A DNA stretch of 64,000 nt from Pontibacter sp. SGAir0037 (GCF_005491705.1 NZ_CP028092.1:2666001-2730000); one strand, 5' to 3'; shown: positions 45,701 to 54,927, numbered from the stretch's first letter. Translations and numbers: made by a program. Notes: generated by a model from the letters alone, not told the origin.

Positions 45701-47197
45701 TGGGAAAGCAGCACAACAGGCAGAGACAGCGGGTTCACGACGGCAACAGGAATCAGTGATGAGCAGCATTACACACCTGGGGCTTTAACGCAAACAACCT
45801 GGTTCAGAAGGCGCGTATTGTCCGGTGGTTGCGAAAGTGTATCAGAGGCGATCATGATCAGCGTAATTGCGGCTATCTCCAATAACACAATTGAAGCCAG
45901 TCAGGTAATCTGCTACAATAATCGCCCGGCCCCACTTAAAGGCACAATCCCGACCGGTGGCGACGAAGACTATATTTACCTTTGGCAGTATAGCACCAAA
46001 GGGCCTGACCGAGGATTTACAACAGCACCAGGCACCAGCCACCTGCAACACTACAGCCCTCAGGCTTTAACACAGGATACCTGGTTCAGGCGTGTGGCCG
46101 TTTCTGGCCCAAATCCAGATACCAGTGCTGTTGTTCTGATTAGTGTTAAGCCGGCATTAAGCAATAACAGAATCAGCACAAACCAGACTGTATGCTATGG
46201 AACTGCACCCGGCAAGCTAACCGGTACTGCGCCTGCAGGAGGAAGCGGCACCTATTATTACCTGTGGGAATACAGCACCGAAGGAGCAGACAAAGGTTTT
46301 ATCACAGCACCCGGCGCTAACAATCAGGCCGATTATCAACCTGGGGTACTGCGTGAAAAGACCTGGTTCAGAAGAGTCGTAACTTCAGAATCCTGCGATA
46401 ACCTGGCCAGCACACCTGTTGTGATCAACATCACGCCTGTACCAGATGCGCCGCTTGTGCAGGGTGTAACCAATATCTGCCCGGGCACCAGCACAACACT
46501 TTTTATCACAACCATCGATACAAAAGTAAACGGCAACCGGAAGTTTGAGTGGTATGCATCGGCTACAGACAGTTCACCGCTTTTTGTTGGTTCTGCAGGC
46601 GCGCCATTCTATACGCCAAACCTAACCGAAACCACTACCTACTATGTGCAGGAGGTAGCACTGTCGTGTGCCAGTGAACGCACTCCGGTTACAGTGCATG
46701 TAACAGGCATAACTGCATCGGCCGGACCGGACATGACTACTATAAAAGGAAGAGCGGTAACTTTAAACGGAAGCGGCGGAGAAACCTACAGCTGGTCACC
46801 TGCCATTGGCCTCAGCAACCCGCATGTGGCTAACCCGGTTGCCACACCGGAGCAAACAACAACCTACACCCTGACGGTTACTTCTGCTACAGGCTGTGTT
46901 TACACCGACGAAGTAACCATTACAGTTAAGGAAAACATATTTATACCGAACACTTTTACGCCTAACCGCGACGGCATTAACGATACGTGGGAAATAAAGA
47001 GCCTGGCACAGTACCCGAACTGCAAAGTAGAGGTGTTTAACCAGTGGGGCAGCCTGATTTTCCATTCTGAAGGATATGGTGCTCCATGGGATGGCCGACA
47101 CAACGGCAAAGAGCTGCCGCTAGCCACTTACTACTATATTATCCATTACGATGTAAATGAAAAGCCCTTATCCGGCAGTGTAACTATTGTTAAATAA
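42737..47197 (+). CDS. Giant T9SS type B adhesin-like protein with Ig-like repeats
   Basis: A 1486-residue protein with a signal peptide ending near VLAQQ (residue 27), PKD-like domains in the first 500 residues, then seven Ig-like repeats of about 96 residues. Each repeat runs from an N-N-x-I start through a QTIC-type and WESSTTG block to a TWFRR-x-V-x-SG motif. Two further Ig/PKD modules and the gliding-motility-associated C-terminal (type B) domain (FIPNTFTPNRDGINDTWEI, VFNQWGSLIFHSEGY, PWDGRHNGKELPLATYYYII) follow. Type B substrates typically depend on a PorP/SprF partner, and that gene lies 9 bases downstream. It is probably a surface filament or adhesin. No catalytic domain was recognised. 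Confidence 0.93.
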   Translation: MQPFTRATVVVLLLFLCCYKTNSVLAQQCTADASFTDPIYSNFNFCTNTSSASSFKFTIENTSKTKATNTGYSINWGDKTPEEAIGSNFTTASHIYKEAGTYDITVTVTGANGCKSSKTERLFIGSNPGLGITSLGNNTDCSPVTYQFKISGVKGNSPQTEYTFQFDDGTPPIKFTHANFPKDSVISHTFSESSKSKPNGFTLSGTASNRCNTSFATFTGIRVSTGPVADIKASTSGCIGQVVKLQDASKSGYDATSKSDKHNRSWTISPATGWEIVSGGLESAAVDVKFNTAGVYKITIEASPIDPTSKCQSSSKEQTITIGELPEVSITSPKARICYGESTTLEATGTDTFTWKPADGLQTTTGSTVVVNPTRTTTYTVTGSSGSGCAATTTFTVEVDPLPAAPKIDNQTICYNSSRTISVKAPQGVHSWYTQKTGGLAFHTGNEYQTPDLKQNTTYYVETSIDGGCPSPRTAVTVTVLPETTAPSVEPVTLCGVGNSATLVATGNADAFNWYSSEDRSTLLFTGSDYKTRPLEVTTSFFVQASKDGCLSSLTEVKVTVLETYVNNISNNTVTPPTAAICAGQSPAELAGSIPTGGEYPFSFRWESSETGEASDYKIIPDATAASYKPGALTKTTWFRRVAISGPCAENISNAVKVEVVPAIGLNNIKSDQTICEGDTPETLTGEQVTGGSGAGSYSFLWESSTTGPDKGFTAAAGENTLPEYTAPAPLIKTTWYRRVVYSGPCQQNISAPVVITVQPAIVKNTITSGNQAICTGDVPVKMTAGLPSGGNGNYSYSWESSTTGRPADFTEAAGPHHLQDYTPSQALEQNTWFRRKVSSGNCESYSEPILVTVHPAIAQNIISKDETICTGAAPAELTGEAPAGGNGMFTYQWEISSTGKDGSFRAINNATNASFAPGTLVADTWYRRVVTSGACSNVSNVVQITVSPAIVNNTVGLPQSVYAGQAPSTLTGSVPGKGAGAGTYTYVWESSTTGRDSGFTTATGISDEQHYTPGALTQTTWFRRRVLSGGCESVSEAIMISVIAAISNNTIEASQVICYNNRPAPLKGTIPTGGDEDYIYLWQYSTKGPDRGFTTAPGTSHLQHYSPQALTQDTWFRRVAVSGPNPDTSAVVLISVKPALSNNRISTNQTVCYGTAPGKLTGTAPAGGSGTYYYLWEYSTEGADKGFITAPGANNQADYQPGVLREKTWFRRVVTSESCDNLASTPVVINITPVPDAPLVQGVTNICPGTSTTLFITTIDTKVNGNRKFEWYASATDSSPLFVGSAGAPFYTPNLTETTTYYVQEVALSCASERTPVTVHVTGITASAGPDMTTIKGRAVTLNGSGGETYSWSPAIGLSNPHVANPVATPEQTTTYTLTVTSATGCVYTDEVTITVKENIFIPNTFTPNRDGINDTWEIKSLAQYPNCKVEVFNQWGSLIFHSEGYGAPWDGRHNGKELPLATYYYIIHYDVNEKPLSGSVTIVK
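44420..46440 (+). repeat. Seven tandem Ig-like protein repeats (about 288 bp each)
   Basis: Seven diverged units within the type B adhesin, each with conserved blocks (TICxGxxPxxLTG, YxWExSTTG, TWFRRxVxSG). The DNA copies differ strongly, unlike the PA14 repeats, so this is an old repeat array kept by selection. Confidence 0.85.
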
Positions 47198-47206
47198 GCT
47201 CCTTCT

Positions 47207-48208
47207 ATGAACAAACTTTTAGCCATTACTTTTTTCAGCATACTGCTTATAAGCCAGGCGGTAGCACAGCAAAAGCCACACTATACCCAGTATACCCTGA
47301 ACAATTACATTCTTAATCCTGCCATCTCCGGTATAGAAGATTATGCCGACCTGAAGCTAGGCAGCAGGCACCAGTGGTCCGGGCTGGAGGGCGCTCCTGT
47401 CTCCTACTATGCTACTTTTCATGCTCCTATCATGAAAGACATGCTCCCTGTTTCGCAGCGCTCTGGCGGTAGCTTTAAAAAGAACTCGCATCGCCCGGTC
47501 CGGCCTCACCACGGTATAGGCGCCATGGTCATGACCACTAAAACCGGCCCGTTGGAGCGTACAAGCCTGAATGTAAGTTATGCATACCACGTGCCACTTA
47601 CCCGTTCCATACGCTTATCGGCAGGTGTATCTCCCGGTTTGATACAGTATACTCTGAACCAGGACTATGTGACACTGGCCTCCAAAGATGTAGCTGATCA
47701 GGCGGTGCAGGATGGACGGGTAAATGAAACCAAACTGGACCTGAACCTGGGTATGTGGCTATATTCCCAGGACTTCTACATCGGGCTGGCCGGAGCACAG
47801 TTAGCTCCCGGCAAGCGAAAAGATATAGCAAACTATGATTTTACAGACAATACAGGAGAACTGCAGAAGCAATATTTCATCACAGGTGGAGTACGACTGG
47901 AAGCCACTCCGGATATTTCACTGGTTCCTTCTGTCATGGTTAAAATGGCCCAGCCAAGCCCACTTTCTGTTGATGCAAACCTGAAAGCAATTTATGCTGA
48001 CAGGTTCTGGATAGGCGCTTCTTACCGTCATAAAGATGCCCTGGCAGCCATGGCAGGCATTAATGTAAGCCCTTTACTAGATGTAAGTTACTCCTACGAT
48101 GCCAGCGCTTCTCCCTTAGGTGCCTCCCATTCGGGAAGCCATGAGGTAGTACTGGGTTTTAAACTTCGGAATACCCGTAAGGTACTTTGCCCACAGTTTG
48201 CCTGGTAA
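47207..48208 (+). CDS. PorP/SprF-family T9SS outer-membrane protein
   Basis: A 333-residue protein with a signal peptide ending VAQQKPHYTQY, followed by the family hallmark YTLNNYILNPAISGIEDYADLKLGSRHQW. Alternating beta strands suggest a 14-strand outer-membrane barrel. The final block GSHEVVLGFKLRN is also typical. PorP/SprF proteins help deliver and anchor type B T9SS cargo. Only 9 bases separate it from the adhesin gene, so it is probably the dedicated partner. A long palindromic terminator follows the stop codon. Confidence 0.95.
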   Translation: MNKLLAITFFSILLISQAVAQQKPHYTQYTLNNYILNPAISGIEDYADLKLGSRHQWSGLEGAPVSYYATFHAPIMKDMLPVSQRSGGSFKKNSHRPVRPHHGIGAMVMTTKTGPLERTSLNVSYAYHVPLTRSIRLSAGVSPGLIQYTLNQDYVTLASKDVADQAVQDGRVNETKLDLNLGMWLYSQDFYIGLAGAQLAPGKRKDIANYDFTDNTGELQKQYFITGGVRLEATPDISLVPSVMVKMAQPSPLSVDANLKAIYADRFWIGASYRHKDALAAMAGINVSPLLDVSYSYDASASPLGASHSGSHEVVLGFKLRNTRKVLCPQFAW

Positions 48209-48215
48209 AGCACGC

Positions 48216-48277
48216 CACAGCTTGAAAAGCAAAGGAGGGCTGCCGTTTGGCAGCCCTCCTTTGCTTTTCAAGCTGTG
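48216..48277. terminator. Bidirectional terminator, 29-bp perfect stem
   Basis: Arms 48216-48244 and 48249-48277 are perfect reverse complements with a GTTT loop. It separates the convergent porP/sprF-like gene and the CopZ-like gene. Confidence 0.9.
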
Positions 48278-48294
48278 CTTCCGGCCAGAGCTGC

Positions 48295-48504
48295 TTACAG
48301 CTGCTCCGCTTTAAATCCTGCTTTCACCACCGAACTTTTAATGGTTTCGGCATCAAGCGAATCGCTTGTTACCTCCAGCACTTTATCCGGGTTTTCGGTA
48401 TCAACTTTCCACTCCTGCACCCCTTCCAGTTTATTCAGGTGAGGTGTTACAGCTCTTACACAGCTTCCACAATTTATAGTTGTTTTAAATTTATAGGTTG
48501 TCAT
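48295..48504 (-). CDS. Heavy-metal-associated domain protein (CopZ-like)
   Basis: The ATG at 48504 is preferred; a TTG two codons upstream is possible. The 69-residue single HMA domain has its metal site in TINCGSCVRAV (C12 and C15). The overall ferredoxin-like pattern (strand, helix, strand, strand, helix, strand) fits a copper chaperone. It follows the copper ATPase gene by 25 bases and should pass Cu(I) to or from it. Unlike the standard M-x-C-x-x-C loop, the residue two before the first cysteine is isoleucine, a variant seen in Bacteroidota. Confidence 0.88.
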   Translation of the reverse strand: MTTYKFKTTINCGSCVRAVTPHLNKLEGVQEWKVDTENPDKVLEVTSDSLDAETIKSSVVKAGFKAEQL

Positions 48505-48529
48505 AGTCAAAAATTTAATTAAATATTAC

Positions 48530-50761
48530 TTAAAGATTCTTTTTACGTAAGCGCAGGCTATTGCCTACTACAGATACCGAACTTAAAGCCATGGCCGCAC
48601 CGGCCACCATCGGATTCAGCAAGAAACCGGTGAACGGGTACAGCAGGCCTGCCGCTACTGGTATACAGATCACATTATAAATAAAGGCCCAGAAAAGGTT
48701 CTGCCTGATTGTCTGCACTGTTGCCCTGGATAGGCGAATGGCAGCAGCTAATTGCCGTAGATCTGAGCGTATCAGGGTAATGCCGGCCACTTCCATAGCT
48801 ACATCTGTTCCCTGCCCCATCGCAATACTTATATCAGCTGTTGCCAGGGCCTGTGCATCGTTAATGCCGTCTCCCACCATGGCAACAGTTTTACCCTCTG
48901 CCTGTAGCTCCTGCACAAAGGCAGCTTTATCCTGTGGCAGTAACTCCGCCTGGTAATGCGCTATTCCTACCTGCTTTGCTACAGTGGCCGCTGTCTGAGC
49001 ATTATCACCTGTAAGCATATATACTTCTATACCGGCATCACGCAGTGCTTTAACACCCTCGGCAGCAGTAGGCTTTACAGGATCGTTAACAGCAAACGTT
49101 GCCAGTGCGTGGGTAGCATTCCCGAAAAACACCACAGTTTTAGCTTCCTGCTGAAGCTTATGCGCGTGCTGCATCAGCTCTTCAGAGATGGCAACGCCTT
49201 TTTGCCTTAGCAGCTTTTCATTGCCGGCATAATAGGTTTCTCCACTATAACCGGCCTCAACTCCCAGGCCGGTAAGGCTGCTGAAATAGTCTGGCTGTAA
49301 AGCCTGATTTCCGGCTTCCTTGTAGAAGCTATAGATAGCTTGTGCAACAGGGTGTTCCGATTGGGCTTCCATAGAAAAGAAAAGCTGCTCCAGCTGCTCT
49401 TTGTTTTGTAGTTCTTCCACCCAAACGGCATCCGTTACGGCAGGTTTGCCTATTGTTATAGTACCAGTTTTATCAAGCACAACAGCATCAGCACGATGTG
49501 CCCGCTCCAGGCTTTCAGCATCTTTTATCAGGACGCCCTGTTCAGCCCCTCTGCCAACGCCTACCATAATGGCAGTTGGCGTAGCCAGCCCCAGTGCACA
49601 TGGGCAGGCAATAACCAGTACAGAAATCATTGAAAGCAGAGCTTCTGTCAGGTAAGCTTCCCCTCCGAAAACCAACCAGGCAACCAGCGTAAGTATGGCT
49701 ATAGCCAAGACCACAGGCACAAAAATACCGGCCACTTTATCAACCAGTTTTTGCACCGGCGCTTTGCTGCCCTGCGCCTCCTGCACCAGCTTAATGATAT
49801 GTGCCAGCATCGTTTCTCCGCCGGTTTTAGCGGCTAAAAGTTGTAAGCTGCCTTTCTGGTTAATGGTACCGGCAAACACTTTATCGCCTGTTTCCTTCTT
49901 CACCGGCAAAGGTTCGCCACTTAACATACTTTCGTCTATATACGAGGATCCCTGCAGCACCTCTCCGTCTACCGGCACCCTGTCGCCGGGAAGTAACACA
50001 ACCCGTTCGCCCGCCTGCACTTCTTCCACCTTAACTTCTGCCTCCATACCGTCTCTGATCACACGCACTGTTTTAGGCTGCAGTCCAATCAGCTTTTTAA
50101 TAGCCTCAGAACTGCTGTCTTTAGCGCGCTCTTCCAGGTACTTGCCTAACAGAATAAAAGCAACAATAACAGCCACAGCCTCATAATACACATGGGGCAT
50201 ATAGCCTCTGCTCTCAAAAAACTGTGGATAAACCGTATTGAATAAACTAAACAAAAAGGCAATACCTGTGCTCAAAGCCACCAGGGTATCCATGTTAGCC
50301 CGTAGGAACCGGGCCTGCTTAAACGCATTTACAAAAAAGCTTTGTCCGGCCCAAAGCAGCACCGGCGCTGTAAACAGGAGCATAACCCAGTTTCCCCAGC
50401 TAAAAGCATTATGAAAAAACATCCCCAGCACAAAAACAGGCGCGGCCAGTACGGCTGCCACCGTAGTCTTCAGCCTGAGGCGGGAAAGCGTTGCTTCTTG
50501 CCGCTGTTCCAGCTCTTCTTCAGTCTGGTTTTCGATTAAAAGATCAAAACCTATTTCCTGTACCGTTTCCTTCAGTTGGCCGGGAGAAACGACAGCAGGC
50601 TCATAAGCTATTTGCACCGTTTTAACGGCAAAGTTTACGTTTGCCTCCCGCACCCCTTCCCTTGCCCTGAGCATGCTTTCAATGCTGGCGGCACAGGAGG
50701 CACAGCTCATTCCTTCGACAGGATATGTTGCCTTTTTAGGTTGCGCTACTACTATATTCAT
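48530..50761 (-). CDS. copA: Copper-exporting P1B-type ATPase
   Basis: The ATG at 50761 is chosen because it starts directly before the HMA domain; an upstream in-frame start would run into the promoter element. The 743 residues include one N-terminal HMA domain (GMSCASCAAS, C20 and C23) and eight helices. The membrane Cu site is CPC (VIACPCALGLATP). The actuator TGE-type motif is visible as MLSGEPLPV, and the phosphorylation loop is LDKTGTITIG. The SEHPVAQAI motif and hinge MVGDGINDAQAL complete the ATPase. Length, CPC and the C-terminal helices fit Cu(I) export to the periplasm. It heads the copA-copZ operon. Confidence 0.95.
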   Translation of the reverse strand: MNIVVAQPKKATYPVEGMSCASCAASIESMLRAREGVREANVNFAVKTVQIAYEPAVVSPGQLKETVQEIGFDLLIENQTEEELEQRQEATLSRLRLKTTVAAVLAAPVFVLGMFFHNAFSWGNWVMLLFTAPVLLWAGQSFFVNAFKQARFLRANMDTLVALSTGIAFLFSLFNTVYPQFFESRGYMPHVYYEAVAVIVAFILLGKYLEERAKDSSSEAIKKLIGLQPKTVRVIRDGMEAEVKVEEVQAGERVVLLPGDRVPVDGEVLQGSSYIDESMLSGEPLPVKKETGDKVFAGTINQKGSLQLLAAKTGGETMLAHIIKLVQEAQGSKAPVQKLVDKVAGIFVPVVLAIAILTLVAWLVFGGEAYLTEALLSMISVLVIACPCALGLATPTAIMVGVGRGAEQGVLIKDAESLERAHRADAVVLDKTGTITIGKPAVTDAVWVEELQNKEQLEQLFFSMEAQSEHPVAQAIYSFYKEAGNQALQPDYFSSLTGLGVEAGYSGETYYAGNEKLLRQKGVAISEELMQHAHKLQQEAKTVVFFGNATHALATFAVNDPVKPTAAEGVKALRDAGIEVYMLTGDNAQTAATVAKQVGIAHYQAELLPQDKAAFVQELQAEGKTVAMVGDGINDAQALATADISIAMGQGTDVAMEVAGITLIRSDLRQLAAAIRLSRATVQTIRQNLFWAFIYNVICIPVAAGLLYPFTGFLLNPMVAGAAMALSSVSVVGNSLRLRKKNL

Positions 50762-50790
50762 TTTTAAACATTCTTCTCTTGTTGATGTTA

Positions 50791-50798
50791 CAAAGATA
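50791..50798 (-). promoter_or_regulatory. -7 element for copA (TATCTTTG)
   Basis: On the minus strand this is an exact TAnnTTTG match, 30 bases upstream of the copA ATG. No -33 TTG at normal spacing is evident, so control by an activator is possible. Confidence 0.5.
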
Positions 50799-50969
50799 AA
50801 ATACAGCAAAGGCCTGTATTTTACAGATTTTAAAGTAAGGTTTACAAATTTTCAGGAACACGATATAACTAAACAATACCTATTTTCAAAATTACATCTA
50901 TCAACCAGCCAGTTACAAAACAAGTTTAGCATTATACAACTTTTTAACACCTCGCCCGTAGCCCGAATA

Positions 50970-50989
50970 ATGCCAGGAATTCCTGGCAT
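50970..50989. promoter_or_regulatory. 20-bp perfect palindrome between copA and the PAS kinase
   Basis: ATGCCAGGAA followed directly by its reverse complement TTCCTGGCAT. It lies 209 bases upstream of copA and 154 upstream of the kinase gene and has no T tract. It could be an operator for a dimeric regulator acting on either gene. Confidence 0.45.
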
Positions 50990-51142
50990 GCTTTGAAACA
51001 ATAGATACAGGTGGAACTATTAACCCCTTAAAAAGGGTATGTATAATAGTTCTACATACAAATCCTTATCACTAAACTTAATAGTTGATTTAATCAAAAC
51101 ACTTAGTTCTTTTAGCCAAAGAATTAGGATCAGTCCTAAAAA

Positions 51143-54100
51143 ATGAATGTATCTGCAAATAAGTTTTCTCTGCTCCGGCAGAACGGGAAAACAACAAGGT
51201 ATGTAGCAGTTGCGTTTGGTATACTCGCTATTACCTTACTTTCTCTAAGCGTACTATCTTTTTTGGGGGCAAAGAACGTTCAGGAAAACTACAACAGCCT
51301 TGTTTCGGAAGCGCTGGTAAAACTGGATATCATAAACACCCTTAACCATAACGAAGACGCTACCTATAATGCGGCTTTGGCACACCTGAGCTCAAACGAC
51401 CCGCTTCTGAAGCATGCCTATGAGCAGCAAATTGCCCTGAACATCCAAAAAAGCGACTCCAGCATACTACTGCTGTCCGGCTTACTACAGGAAAATGAAA
51501 ACGCAGCGCTTCTGGAGCAGTTTATCCAGGAACGGAACCGTTTTAACCAGCAGTTAAACACACTCCTTACATATAGCAGGCAGGGCAGAGACCAAAAGGC
51601 GCACCTCTTTAACAACGAGATCATGACGCCTGCTTTTCAGGCGCACCAGAAGTTCCTTTCCGGCTTAAGCGACAATGTACGTGAAACCATGCGCCGGAAC
51701 GGGAATGAAACAATCGGTGCAATCAGCCATGCTGTAAATGTTTATGGAATGGCCTTGCTTCTGGCCCTGGGTGCTACTCTGGTGGCAGCAACATTGGTGC
51801 AAAGAGTGTTCAGAAGGTTGAAAAGAGACAATGAGTTGCTTAGCCTGGAAATCCAGGAAAGGCAGTTGCTGGAGGATGCACTGAGCGAAAGCCAGCGGCA
51901 GTACAAAATGCTCTTCGACAACAACCCAATCCCGATGTGGCTCTTCGACCAGCATACTTATAATTTTTTGGAAATCAACGAGGCTGCGCTGAAAGAATAC
52001 GGTTTTACCCGCGAAGAATTCCTGTCATCCACCATTTTAGATATTCGCCCTAAAAAGGACATCCCGCACTTACTGCTTAAGCTTACCCAGGCTGATAAAT
52101 GGGCTACTGCTTCTGGTAACTGGCAGCACATGCGCAAAGACGGCTCCGTATTTCCTGTTGAGACACGCTCTCACGCTATGCCGGTACACGGCGAGATACA
52201 CCCAAGGCTGGTAACTGCCGTAAATATCGAAGACAGGCTTCGTGCTATCGACATGCTCGAAAGAAGCGAGAAGCAGTTGCGTGAAGTCAGCTCCAGTATA
52301 CCGGGAGCTGTGTTTCAGATGCAGCAAACCAATGCCACCAGCTATGCCTTTACATTTATCAGTGATGGTATTGAAGCGCTTTCCGGCCTAACCCCGGAAG
52401 ATATCCTGGCTAATCCACAGACTTTGTTTAAAACAATTCACCGCCACGATCTGGTAAAGTTGGGCCAGGCACTGGAAGTGTCTTATCAGAGCCTTACTCC
52501 ATTGCTAATTGAATACCGGCAGTGGCAACCACTGGAAAACAAGTGGCGCTGGATACGTGGCCACGGCCTGCCTACGCTCCGCGAAAACAAAACGATTATC
52601 TGGAACGGAACCCTTATTGATATCACACACCAGAAAGAGGCCCAGGATAAGCTGGCAAACAGCGAAGCAAACCTTCGCGCTTTGCTTGACAGTTCACCTC
52701 AGGCTATCTACTTGCTGGATAAAGATTTAAATGTAGTACTCTACAATGCGGTGGCAGCACAGGAAGTGCGCCAGCACCTTCTTAAAAAGCTGGAAGTGGG
52801 AGAAAGCATCTTAAACTTTATCAGTTCGGAGCTGAAAGACGAGATCATTCAGAACCATGAAAAGGCCATGCAAGGCGATACAATCCTGTATGAGTCCGGA
52901 CGGGGCGACTACTGGCATGAGATAGCTTTCCGGCCTGTTTTATCTTCCAGCAAAGATGTGTTGGCGGTGTCTTTAAGCATCCTGGATATTTCGGAGCAGA
53001 AGCAGGTGCTCGAAACTATAAAACGGAACGAGTCTCAACTGGCCAGGGCGCAACAACTGGCACAGCTCGGCAATTGGGAATACGACATCAAACGCGATAT
53101 CATGTCATGGCCTGATGATGCGTACAAAATCTTCGGCGTTTCGAAGGAAACCTTCAGGCCTACATTTCATAATTTCATGCTGCTTATACATCCTGCTGAC
53201 CGTGAACAGGTACAGGCGGAGTTCAATAAGGCGATAGCTGAAAAATCGCTGATACAGGTAGAACATCGTATTGTAATGCCAAACAAATCGGAGCGGGTAT
53301 TATTCGAGATTGGCGAAGTTTACTGCGACGACGAAGGAAACGCAGTGAAAATTTCCGGCTCTGTACAGGACATTACTGCGCGTAAGCAAGCCGAAAAAGA
53401 TGTTAGAGAAGCTAAAAACCTGCTTCAGTCTACGTTGGAGAACATTCCGGAGATTATCTTCTCTGCTGACAGTAACTTTGAATTGACCTATATAAGCCCG
53501 CAGTGCTATGAGCTGACAGGGTATTATGAAGAAGAACTGTTGCAGGATACCGACTTGTGGTGGGGAATGATGTTTGAGGAAGACAGATCGTTACTGCTCG
53601 AGCAAATTTTGCCGACCCTGTATGCCGGCCAAAGGCAGCAGTGCGAATTGCGCATAACAAGGCGTGACGGTGAAGTAAAATGGCTTATGTTCAGGCTTTC
53701 TCCCTTGCGGAACGAAGATGGCCTGGTTATACGTATCGACGGCTCTGCTTCTGACATGACGCAATATAAAGAGGCTGAAACAAAGCGAAAAGAACTGACA
53801 GACGAACTGCTGAAACAGAACCAGAATCTGCAGCAATTTGCTTATATTGTATCGCATAACCTTCGGGCGCCGATTGCTAATATACTGGGTCTTACTTCTA
53901 TCTATAACAAGCAAGCTCCGGACGACCTGATTAACCATACTGTTATTGATAACCTGTATAAATCAGCGAATTTACTGGATGCGACTATACGTGACCTGAA
54001 CGATATCCTGACAGTACGGAGCGAGCTTACCAAGGTAAGGGAAGAAATACATTTTCAGGATATGTACGAAGACATTCTATCCAGCATAGAAGACCATGTT

Positions 54101-54487
54101 ACCGGGGCAGATTTTGAAATCGATTTCAACTTTAATGAAGCGCCAACTGTCACAACAGTAAGGAGTTACATACACAGCATCATGCAAAACCTTATTACCA
54201 ATGCATTTAAATATCGATGCCCGACAAGAAAGTTGCAGTTAAAACTTAAAACTTTCCTACTTCCTAATTATATTTGTCTCAGCGTTAGCGATAACGGCTT
54301 GGGCATCGACCTGGAGAAGGAAAAGGAAAAGGTATTTGGTCTGTATAAACGCTTTCACCCTAAAACAGAAGGCAAAGGAATTGGCCTGCACCTTGTAAAG
54401 ACTCAGGCTGAGCTTTTAGGTGGGAAAGTGGAAGTGGAAAGTCAACCAAATATCGGAACTACCTTCAGTATTTATTTTAAGAACTAA
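51143..54487 (+). CDS. Multi-PAS sensor histidine kinase
   Basis: A 1114-residue kinase with a first helix (about 18-40), a periplasmic four-helix-type sensor region with abundant polar helices (about 40-190), and a second helix (about 197-220). A series of about five PAS/PAC modules (roughly 250-885) follows, with conserved pieces such as GSVFPVETRSHAMP, SGLTPEDI and GSVQDITARK. The dimerisation helix FAYIVSHNLRAPIAN has H905. The ATPase domain shows NLITNAFKYR, VSDNGLGID and GKGIGLHLVK. It lacks an attached receiver; the REC-only gene 9 bases downstream is the likely partner. The signal is unknown, and although it is flanked by copper genes nothing in it marks a metal sensor. Confidence 0.92.
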   Translation: MNVSANKFSLLRQNGKTTRYVAVAFGILAITLLSLSVLSFLGAKNVQENYNSLVSEALVKLDIINTLNHNEDATYNAALAHLSSNDPLLKHAYEQQIALNIQKSDSSILLLSGLLQENENAALLEQFIQERNRFNQQLNTLLTYSRQGRDQKAHLFNNEIMTPAFQAHQKFLSGLSDNVRETMRRNGNETIGAISHAVNVYGMALLLALGATLVAATLVQRVFRRLKRDNELLSLEIQERQLLEDALSESQRQYKMLFDNNPIPMWLFDQHTYNFLEINEAALKEYGFTREEFLSSTILDIRPKKDIPHLLLKLTQADKWATASGNWQHMRKDGSVFPVETRSHAMPVHGEIHPRLVTAVNIEDRLRAIDMLERSEKQLREVSSSIPGAVFQMQQTNATSYAFTFISDGIEALSGLTPEDILANPQTLFKTIHRHDLVKLGQALEVSYQSLTPLLIEYRQWQPLENKWRWIRGHGLPTLRENKTIIWNGTLIDITHQKEAQDKLANSEANLRALLDSSPQAIYLLDKDLNVVLYNAVAAQEVRQHLLKKLEVGESILNFISSELKDEIIQNHEKAMQGDTILYESGRGDYWHEIAFRPVLSSSKDVLAVSLSILDISEQKQVLETIKRNESQLARAQQLAQLGNWEYDIKRDIMSWPDDAYKIFGVSKETFRPTFHNFMLLIHPADREQVQAEFNKAIAEKSLIQVEHRIVMPNKSERVLFEIGEVYCDDEGNAVKISGSVQDITARKQAEKDVREAKNLLQSTLENIPEIIFSADSNFELTYISPQCYELTGYYEEELLQDTDLWWGMMFEEDRSLLLEQILPTLYAGQRQQCELRITRRDGEVKWLMFRLSPLRNEDGLVIRIDGSASDMTQYKEAETKRKELTDELLKQNQNLQQFAYIVSHNLRAPIANILGLTSIYNKQAPDDLINHTVIDNLYKSANLLDATIRDLNDILTVRSELTKVREEIHFQDMYEDILSSIEDHVTGADFEIDFNFNEAPTVTTVRSYIHSIMQNLITNAFKYRCPTRKLQLKLKTFLLPNYICLSVSDNGLGIDLEKEKEKVFGLYKRFHPKTEGKGIGLHLVKTQAELLGGKVEVESQPNIGTTFSIYFKN

Positions 54488-54496
54488 GTGTAGTAG

Positions 54497-54907
54497 ATGA
54501 GTATTCTAAAAAAAGTGATTTTGATAGATGATGATCAGGTGAACAATTTTGTTTGCGAGAGCATCATCCGGAATGAAAAATTTGCTGAAGAGGTAATTAG
54601 TTTCCAGATGGCTGAGGATGCATTGTCTTTCTTAAAAGATGCAACCAAAGATGGAGCTGTTTCCTTTCCTGATTTAATTTTTCTGGACATCAACATGCCG
54701 GGTATGGATGGCTGGTCGTTTATTGACGAATACCGGAAACTACCTGTAGAAGCAACGAAGAATTGCTGCCTGTTTATGCTCTCATCTGCCGTAGACAGAA
54801 AGGATATTGTGAGTGCAAAAAATCATGAGGAAGTAAGAGACTTCTTCTCAAAGCCCCTGTCACCTGAAATCCTTAATTTTATCAAAGAAGAATTTATACA
54901 GGTGTAA
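54497..54907 (+). CDS. Single-domain response regulator (REC only)
   Basis: A 136-residue receiver without output domain: acidic pocket D11-D13, phosphoacceptor D64 in FLDINMPGMDGW, S96 or S97 in the MLSSA switch position and K119 in FFSKPL. It follows the multi-PAS kinase by 9 bases, so the pair is one operon. As a CheY- or Spo0F-like protein it must act through protein contacts, possibly as a phosphorelay intermediate or by binding another kinase. A terminator follows. Confidence 0.93.
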   Translation: MSILKKVILIDDDQVNNFVCESIIRNEKFAEEVISFQMAEDALSFLKDATKDGAVSFPDLIFLDINMPGMDGWSFIDEYRKLPVEATKNCCLFMLSSAVDRKDIVSAKNHEEVRDFFSKPLSPEILNFIKEEFIQV

Positions 54908-54927
54908 GCTTTCATGCCTGGCATCAT

